From contig JAGBCV010000064.1 of NCBI GenBank assembly GCA_017937845.1, positions 1 to 64,000 of the forward strand: DNA of 64,000 bases, in the 5' to 3' direction. Below the pieces are notes generated by a model. It saw only the letters and a list, made by a program, of their open reading frames with translations. It was not told where the DNA came from and did not search any database. Made by a program: the position numbers and the translations under genes. Within the stretch, counting starts at the first letter, position 1; each line of letters opens with the position of its first letter. The stretch is from Clostridia bacterium (GTDB lineage: Bacteria > Bacillota > Clostridia > Oscillospirales > CAG-272). This document shows positions 58,899 to 64,000 of the stretch, piece after piece.

Positions 58899-59450
58899 AT
58901 GGTAATATATGTAAATCTCATTGAGAATGAAAATGATAAGGCTTTATTCGTCAAAATGTACCATGAACTAAACAAAAAAGTATATCTCAAGGCATATGAA
59001 GTTCTGCAAAATCGAGAAGATGCCGAGGATTCCGCGCAAAACACATGGTTTGACGTTGCAAAAAAGATAGAGCTTTTTCGGGATATGGAATATTATCCTT
59101 TATACATATTGGAAATCGCGCACGGCAAGGCGGTCGATATCCTACGCAAAAAGAACAGAGCACTTCTCTGGCAGGAAAAGAATATCGAAAACTTTTGCGA
59201 GGAAATCCATGAGGACTCCGTTTTTCTGCACCTTTTCACGCAGGAAAACGCCGAACTCGTCTATGATTGCGTGAGCCAGCTCGAGGAAGAGGAACGCCAC
59301 ATCTTGATGCTCTATTATTACTACGAAAAATCCACAAGCTATATTGCCAAGCTATACAATCTGAAGCCCGCGACGGTCAAAACCAAGCTTGCAAGAGGAC
59401 GCGGAAAGCTGCGTACCCTTTTGGAGGCAAAAAAGAACGCGCTTTTATAA
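58899..59450 (+). CDS. RNA polymerase sigma factor, ECF-like
   Basis: In this 183-residue protein, a region 2-like part spans ~15-85 (YEVLQNREDAEDSAQNTWFD, PLYILEIAHGKAVDILRKK) and region 4 spans ~125-175 (SQLEEEERHILMLYYYYEKS, TSYIAKLYNLKPATVKTKLA). A TATAAT at 58853-58858 has no good -35. The gene is AT-rich in its first half. It appears to be transcribed alone, without an anti-sigma gene. Confidence 0.85.
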   Translation: MVIYVNLIENENDKALFVKMYHELNKKVYLKAYEVLQNREDAEDSAQNTWFDVAKKIELFRDMEYYPLYILEIAHGKAVDILRKKNRALLWQEKNIENFCEEIHEDSVFLHLFTQENAELVYDCVSQLEEEERHILMLYYYYEKSTSYIAKLYNLKPATVKTKLARGRGKLRTLLEAKKNALL

Positions 59451-59510
59451 AGCGGACAACGCCCACCGAAAGCTGCTCGCCTATCTCAGCGTATCTCCAA
59501 GCATAACGAA

Positions 59511-59550
59511 ACGGCGAGGTCAATTCGAGCAAATTCCTATGGTATAAAAA
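59511..59550 (+). repeat. Conserved intergenic tail element, copy 3
   Basis: ACGGCGAGGTCAATTCGAG then CAAATTCCTATGGTATAA, directly before a terminator, as in the 41.5-kb copy. Confidence 0.55.
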
Positions 59551-59582
59551 AACCTTGTTTGCGATGCAAACAAGGTTTTTTT
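59546..59582. terminator. Terminator between the sigma factor and the next gene
   Basis: AAAAAACCTTGTTTGC pairs with GCAAACAAGGTTTTTT around a three-base loop. Confidence 0.9.
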
Positions 59583-59593
59583 GCGTCCGGATC

Positions 59594-60391
59594 TTATCCT
59601 TGAATGGGTGTAAATACCACGTAATTCGAGGAAAAGCCCATCTTCATGACCATTTCATAGGTTAGATTTGTCGTTCCTGCGGGGATATCGATATCGCCGA
59701 CGCCAAGACCGTTTGAAAGTGCGCCCGACATCTGAACGGCGCGTTCATCGATCTGAAACGTCTGCGTTTCTCCGTTTTTGAGCGCGCAGACCGCCTTGCC
59801 GTTGACGTAGCAAACGATGGGGACCGCCGAACCGACAAAGGATTTTTTGCGTACCACGGTGATCGTGCGCTGAATATCGGATATGTAGTCGTCCTCTGCT
59901 TCTTCTATGGGAGCATCCTTCTTTTCCTTGGCTTCCTTCTTTGCTCTGACGCCGTAAACAACGCCCATAATGATAGAACCGAGCGCCCAGATACGGAAAA
60001 GCAGATCGAGGATAAAGGAAAATTCACCTGCCGAAAGCATTGCGATCAGACTTTCCACGAAAAGAAGCGAATCCAAGATGAAAAATACGAGCGCGGCAAT
60101 CATCCAACCGACTCTTTTTTTGGAAAATATCCAGCAAAGAAGATACGGAACGATGGAGATCACTGCCATGACCATGGCAACGATCATATACAGATTATCG
60201 CCTGCTTCATAGGTAAGCTCCAAGCCGACCATCACGAGGATCTGCGGCAAAAAGGCAGAAAACAAGAAATACGTATCGCCAAAGGTCATACTGAATACGT
60301 TGACGACAGAGAAAAGAACGATCAGCAAAAGCGAGAGTCTGGCATTTTTATATTTCGCGTCGTTCTGAGAAATCAAAGTTTGTTGATTCAT
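59594..60391 (-). CDS. Four-TM membrane protein with C-terminal beta domain, unknown function
   Basis: In this 265-residue protein, four spans lie at about 18-36, 45-85 (two segments) and 95-145, followed by a basic/acidic linker (AKKEAKEKKDAPIEE). The C-terminal domain of about 95 residues (VPIVCYVNGKAVCALKNGET, DIDIPAGTTNLTYEMVMKMG) resembles small domains that display a value or bind a peptide. I do not recognise the family. AGGAGG gives a firm start. Confidence 0.72.
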   Translation of the reverse strand: MNQQTLISQNDAKYKNARLSLLLIVLFSVVNVFSMTFGDTYFLFSAFLPQILVMVGLELTYEAGDNLYMIVAMVMAVISIVPYLLCWIFSKKRVGWMIAALVFFILDSLLFVESLIAMLSAGEFSFILDLLFRIWALGSIIMGVVYGVRAKKEAKEKKDAPIEEAEDDYISDIQRTITVVRKKSFVGSAVPIVCYVNGKAVCALKNGETQTFQIDERAVQMSGALSNGLGVGDIDIPAGTTNLTYEMVMKMGFSSNYVVFTPIQG

Positions 60392-60420
60392 AATGTCAAC
60401 CTCCTATCCATTGATGTCAT

Positions 60421-60449
60421 TATTATACCAAGCCAAGAGAATATTGTCA
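60421..60449 (-). promoter_or_regulatory. Promoter of the four-TM protein gene
   Basis: Minus strand: TTGACA (60449-60444), 17 bases, TATAAT (60426-60421): consensus-perfect. Confidence 0.88.
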
Positions 60450-60486
60450 AGAGAGCATGGCAAATTTCAAGATTTACATATCAAAA

Positions 60487-62106
60487 TCATACGATATTCG
60501 CGGAGATCATCTCTGCCCAAGAGGGGATATAGGTGTCCTTCATCGGCAAAAGCTTTTCTTCCAGCTCTGCAATCTCAGCAATTTCGCCGTTCGCATAAGA
60601 AAGAAGTCTTTCCCGACAGCTTTCCAAACGGCGCGCAAGACCGCCAAGACGGGCATCGTGGATCTCAAAGCCGTAGGTCTTATTGATCGCGTACCACTGC
60701 TTGCGGAACGCCTTATAAAACACGTTCACGCGCTCGATACATTCCGCGTAGTCCGTTTCCGCCAAAGAGCGAAGACCTTCCTTGTCGCCCGCCTCGTAAA
60801 GCGCACGGGTCTTTTTCGCAAGCAAAAGCTTCTTGAAAAGCACATCCGAAAGACAAGCCATCGTTTCATACAAAAGTCCGTAGGTCTTGCTTTCCTTTGC
60901 GTGCGCGTGCAAGCGCTTGGCGTAAGCGTCCAAAAGCGAAGCATCGTCAGCCGCAAGGTTTGCGCTCATCGCGCCGAGGAACGGGTCATCGTAAAGATGG
61001 GTCTTGCAATAGTTACAAGCGCTATGCTGGAAATATGGAGATTCCACGGGAACGTCCTCACCGAAAATATAGTTTGGCAAATCGAGGTCCATGAAAGAAT
61101 CAAATTGTTCGCCCGTGATCTCATAAAATTTCGCTTTCATTTCCGCTTCCGACATATCATCGGCAAGCGCGGCAATATGCATCAGCGCAGGCAAAACCGC
61201 CTCATAGGCACATTCTCCGCCGTTATCGCCCCAAAGCGTGAAAAATGCCTCGCGCACACCGTTTTCGATGCAACAAGGGATCGCCACGGCGTTTCTCTTG
61301 ATGCTGTAACGGTTATGCGGAGAAAAAGTTTCCCAAGTCCATGCGCCGCCCGAAAACCATACGTTGGGAGAGAGATTTTTCGAGGATTTTATCATCGAAT
61401 CGTAACGCTTAACATCCGTTGCGAAATAATCCCAGTAGACCGTCGCGCAGTCCTTCGGCACGTTTTCCACAATTTCAGCGGGAAATTCCTTGACGTCCTC
61501 GGTGCAGAAAACGCCGGGCGCAAGGTTAAAGAAAAGGTCGTTGGCAAGGAGCATGGTGTCAAAGCCGTATTTTCTTGCGATCTCACAAACGCGGTTCAAA
61601 TGCTTCAAAAGGAGCGCATAGCGGTCGGTAAAGCCATGCTCGTCCAAATATTTGCCAAGACCGATATGATGCGCCTCGTCGTAGCCGAGATGCACGCGGC
61701 GCGAGGTAAAGGTCTTCGCCAGCGTTTTGAACATATTTTCGATCAGCTCATAGGTGCGCGGCTCATCGACGAGCAAAATATCGTCGATATCAAAAACCTT
61801 ATGGCGATACGCGCGCCAACGCTTCAAGGTCGCAAGATGCGCGAGCGTCTGAATAAATGGGATCAGCTCAATGCCTTTTTCTGCGGCGTAGCGGTCAAGC
61901 TCACGAAGCTCCTCCATCGAGTAGCGTCCGCGCTGATAGCCGAAATACGGCTCGTTTTCCACCTCATAGGTGTCCTCCGTATACAGCATTGCCACGTTAT
62001 AGCCCATCTTGGCGATCACGTCAAAAAAACGTTTGAGTCCCTCCACATTCGGTACGGCATCGCGCGAACAGTCGATCATCACACCCAAAGAATCAAAATG
62101 TTTCAT
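60487..62106 (-). CDS. GH20 GcnA-like beta-N-acetylhexosaminidase
   Basis: In this 539-residue protein, a GH20 TIM barrel begins directly (SLGVMIDCSRDAVPNVEGLK), without the usual N-terminal beta domain. Further signatures are YNVAMLYTEDTYEV, ELIPFIQTLAHL, VHLGYDEAHHIGLG (catalytic Asp-Glu pair), TVYWDYFA, and FSGGAWTWE, with a helical C-terminal half. GcnA-type enzymes release GlcNAc or GalNAc from the chain end. No signal peptide, so intracellular. GGAGGAG marks ATG 62106. Confidence 0.88.
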   Translation of the reverse strand: MKHFDSLGVMIDCSRDAVPNVEGLKRFFDVIAKMGYNVAMLYTEDTYEVENEPYFGYQRGRYSMEELRELDRYAAEKGIELIPFIQTLAHLATLKRWRAYRHKVFDIDDILLVDEPRTYELIENMFKTLAKTFTSRRVHLGYDEAHHIGLGKYLDEHGFTDRYALLLKHLNRVCEIARKYGFDTMLLANDLFFNLAPGVFCTEDVKEFPAEIVENVPKDCATVYWDYFATDVKRYDSMIKSSKNLSPNVWFSGGAWTWETFSPHNRYSIKRNAVAIPCCIENGVREAFFTLWGDNGGECAYEAVLPALMHIAALADDMSEAEMKAKFYEITGEQFDSFMDLDLPNYIFGEDVPVESPYFQHSACNYCKTHLYDDPFLGAMSANLAADDASLLDAYAKRLHAHAKESKTYGLLYETMACLSDVLFKKLLLAKKTRALYEAGDKEGLRSLAETDYAECIERVNVFYKAFRKQWYAINKTYGFEIHDARLGGLARRLESCRERLLSYANGEIAEIAELEEKLLPMKDTYIPSWAEMISANIV

Positions 62107-62142
62107 TTTTATATCTCCTCCGAGAAAAAATCTGTTGTATCC

Positions 62143-62171
62143 AGTATACCAAAGAAAGCTACGCTTGTCAA
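62143..62171 (-). promoter_or_regulatory. Promoter of the GH20 gene
   Basis: Minus strand: TTGACA (62171-62166), 17 bases, TATACT (62148-62143). Confidence 0.8.
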
Positions 62172-62177
62172 TAAAAA

Positions 62178-62296
62178 TCCCACGGAGAAGGCGTTGTGTT
62201 CTTAAGGACACAACATCTTCTCTATTTGCCTTCGGCAAGTTATATTCGGCTTGAGCCAAGTGATAGAAGCCTCCAACAAACATTCGTCGGAGGCTT
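62178..62296. repeat. Palindromic intergenic element and terminator
   Basis: GAAGGCGTTGTGT...ACACAACATCTTC is an imperfect hairpin (about 62187-62220). TTGCCTTCGGCAA and CGGCTTGAGCC are smaller hairpins. AAGCCTCC (62267-62274) pairs with GGAGGCTT to end the minus-strand XRE-TPR gene. No gene here. Confidence 0.55.
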
Positions 62297-62307
62297 ATGC
62301 TTTATGA

Positions 62308-63333
62308 TTAGATTTTTGATATAATATTATGAAAAATCTGATTTGTCTTTAATGAAGTAATCATTGTTTCTTTGAGTTTTTCATACGGATGCGCTAATTT
62401 TCCCGATTGCAAGACACTATGTCCATATTTTTGACACCCACATAAAATAGACTGACGCTGTGTACCATACGGAATTGCATCGTGCTTCTCAGCATATAAC
62501 AAAGCTTTTTCAATATAAATACGAGCCTCATCTGCATTTTCTGTGCGTATATAAATTTCTGCTATTTTTATACAAGTATCTGCTTTTTCTTTCAGTGCCG
62601 ATACATTATCTTCACATTCATATACGACATCGTAGAGTGCATTACTTTTTTTCAAAAGTTCTATTTGGTGCTGTGGAGTATAGTGATTGAGTAGTTTCAA
62701 TATTGATGCTTTGAAACGATAGCAAACTTTTGCTATATCCGTTTCTAAAATATGCGATAATTGCTCTTCACCCGTCAAAAGATCTGCCAAAACAGCTTGA
62801 CAAGTTTGTGCCACTGTAGGCAAACGACGAGCCGACTCGATTCCATCGTTTTCCCGTCCAGCCTTATAATAAGCATAACAAAGTTCTGTTCTCGCCCAAT
62901 TCAAAATGTGCGGATTGCGACAATTAGCCATGAGATACTCGCCAAGTTCTATGCTTCTTTTGGGATTGATATTTTGAGCGCCGTATACTATCCATGCCAT
63001 AAGCAAATGGTTATTCGGATACTTTTGTAATCCTTCTTCAGCTTTTTGTACCAATGCAACTTCATCACGCGCTATATCGTATTTGCGTAGTTCTTCTTGT
63101 AGAGTACCCACATATTCTTTCTCTTGACATAGATCGGCTCCCATTAAAGCATCTATGGTAATGCCGAAAAAGTTTGCAATTTTAGGCAACATTTCAATAT
63201 CCGGATAACACTCTCCGCGTTCCCATTTGCTTATGGTTTGAAAACTTACGCCCAAGCGTTCAGCGAACGCTTCTTGTGAAAGATTACTTTCACGTCTGTT
63301 TTTTCTTATATTTTCCGAAAGGTTAAGTGCCAT
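62308..63333 (-). CDS. XRE regulator with TPR-like sensor region
   Basis: In this 341-residue protein, the HTH_3 domain (ENIRKNRRESNLSQEAFAER, LGVSFQTISKWERGECYPDI) occupies residues 5-60. The remaining ~270 residues are helical repeats (EEGLQKYPNNHLLMAWIVYG, ARTELCYAYYKAGRENDGIE, ADTCIKIAEIYIRTENADEARIYI in parts) like TPRs of peptide-sensing regulators. Base composition is more AT-rich than its neighbours, a sign of transfer. TAGGAG precedes the start. Signal and targets unknown. Confidence 0.85.
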   Translation of the reverse strand: MALNLSENIRKNRRESNLSQEAFAERLGVSFQTISKWERGECYPDIEMLPKIANFFGITIDALMGADLCQEKEYVGTLQEELRKYDIARDEVALVQKAEEGLQKYPNNHLLMAWIVYGAQNINPKRSIELGEYLMANCRNPHILNWARTELCYAYYKAGRENDGIESARRLPTVAQTCQAVLADLLTGEEQLSHILETDIAKVCYRFKASILKLLNHYTPQHQIELLKKSNALYDVVYECEDNVSALKEKADTCIKIAEIYIRTENADEARIYIEKALLYAEKHDAIPYGTQRQSILCGCQKYGHSVLQSGKLAHPYEKLKETMITSLKTNQIFHNIISKI

Positions 63334-63380
63334 AACAATCTCCTAAATAATTTATATTCAGCGAGCTCTACTGTGTATAC

Positions 63381-63409
63381 ATTTTATCATAATGCTTAAA
63401 CAAATTCAA
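63381..63409 (-). promoter_or_regulatory. Promoter of the XRE-TPR gene
   Basis: Minus strand: TTGAAT (63409-63404), 17 bases, TAAAAT (63386-63381). Confidence 0.6.
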
Positions 63410-63499
63410 TAACGTAAATTTAGAAGCGCATTCGCCTAACACGGGATTTTTTCTATTTTTGGTTGATGTCACTTGTTGATATATTGATATATAGAAGAA

Positions 63500-63531
63500 C
63501 CTCGGCAAGGGGACTCCCTGCCGAGGTTTTT
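63500..63531. terminator. Hairpin with T-run downstream of the surface-protein gene
   Basis: CCTCGGCA and TGCCGAGG form a stem; the T-run is on the + side. A second hairpin, CCCACGGAG-AAAA-CTCCGTGGG, lies at 63557-63578, nearer the minus-strand gene end. Confidence 0.5.
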
Positions 63532-63599
63532 ATCTATTCAAAACTATCCTTTAGTCCCCACGGAGAAAACTCCGTGGGATTTTCGGTATATGAAAGAAA

Positions 63600-64000
63600 T
63601 TATTTCTTTTTCTTCATGACAAGTACGACAACGACCGCGATGACAACGACTGCAACAACGGCAATCACGATGCCGATCACAGCGCCGTTACCTGCATCAG
63701 CAGGTTCGGTCGCATCGCCGCCCGTGGGTTCGGTGACGTCTGCACCTGTCGTCGTAGCCTCTGCCGCAGAGCCTGTGGTGGTAACGACCTCAGGCGTGCC
63801 TGTTGTGGTTTCGGCTTCCTCGCTCTTCCATTTTGCGTAGATCTTGACCTCGTTTGTGTTTTCCACAACGGCTTCAAAATCGAAAGGAGTGGTGAGCGCT
63901 TCGTCCGCATACCAGCCGATAAATTCCTTGCCATCTTCCATGACCACGACGGGTTCACGGAAAGTTTCGCCAACGACGGCGTAAGCCGCAGGATTTACCT
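63600..64000 (-). CDS. Surface protein C-terminus: InlB B-type repeat, Thr-rich linker and membrane anchor (partial)
   Basis: The frame is open to the window edge, so only the last 133 residues are visible. They show a Listeria-Bacteroides (Flg_new) repeat end (EFIGWYADEALTTPFDFEAV ... IYAKW), a Thr/Glu/Ala/Gly-rich linker (ETTTGTPEVVTTTG), one membrane span (AVIGIVIAVVAVVVIAVVVV) and a MKKKK stop-transfer end. There is no LPXTG sorting signal; it is anchored by the membrane span. Likely a large extracellular adhesin-type or stalk protein. Confidence 0.85.
   Translation of the reverse strand, partial: VNPAAYAVVGETFREPVVVMEDGKEFIGWYADEALTTPFDFEAVVENTNEVKIYAKWKSEEAETTTGTPEVVTTTGSAAEATTTGADVTEPTGGDATEPADAGNGAVIGIVIAVVAVVVIAVVVVLVMKKKK

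Noticed and set aside
1-64000. CRISPR array
   Set aside because: No regularly spaced direct repeats were found; repeated elements here are dispersed hairpins.

Overview
The window reads as chromosomal DNA of an anaerobic, low-to-mid GC, probably spore-forming member of the Clostridia, most likely an uncultured gut lineage. The evidence is rubrerythrin, an SleB-type cortex hydrolase, SpoIID-like and peptidoglycan-binding proteins without export signals, AGGAGG ribosome sites, TTGACA-17-TATAAT promoters, an HPr-family protein with Ser46, BspA-type repeats, and scattered glycan-degrading enzymes (GcnA-like GH20, heparinase II/III-like, sialate lyase). No rRNA, CRISPR array, intact transposase or complete phage is visible. 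The species cannot be named from the sequence.

Region 1 (1-4.1 kb) is AT-rich accessory DNA: the 3' end of a polymorphic toxin (HINT domain plus HNH-like nuclease tip), a probable immunity gene, a two-TM/GAF-like protein broken by a one-base frameshift, and remnants of a mobile element (tnpV with a frameshift, and a truncated XRE regulator with its own operator).

Region 2 (4.3-23.5 kb) is core housekeeping: rubrerythrin, glutamine synthetase, tRNA-Leu(UAG), a GT2 glycosyltransferase, a PrsA-like lipoprotein, a P-loop ATPase, rpsU, rimM-trmD, a murJ/O-antigen-ligase-like/DUF4330 operon, an HPr-like protein whose catalytic His15 is Tyr, uvrC-rsmD-coaD, and a tandem pair of XRE plus winged-helix regulators.

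Region 3 (23.7-37.3 kb) holds a PHP hydrolase, a three-gene SpoIID/peptidoglycan-binding cluster, an M24 peptidase, polysaccharide deacetylase, galE, nanA, a two-gene GT4 operon whose promoter lies between two long palindromes, an orphan-looking MazF, pyroglutamyl peptidase and a lipoprotein.

Region 4 (37.4-41.4 kb) is the most unusual locus. It is a two-gene E2/E1 2-oxoacid-dehydrogenase-like operon in which the lipoyl domain, the E2 HxxxDG catalytic motif and the E1-beta lipoamide-handling His are all missing. It may be a lipoate-independent TPP enzyme with a structural pseudo-E2.

Region 5 (41.6-64 kb) contains dacF-ribF-LRR, an ECF sigma factor with a 63-residue membrane partner, hpt and a purine permease, SleB, a small kinase, tRNA-Leu(CAA), two M28 peptidases, an acyl-activating enzyme with a dedicated acyl carrier protein, a heparinase-like/isomerase/TPR operon, LysR and ECF regulators, a GH20 enzyme, an XRE-TPR regulator and the C-terminus of a surface protein cut by the window end. 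Intergenic gaps throughout carry recurring short elements (hairpins and conserved tails between stop codons and terminators), several described below.
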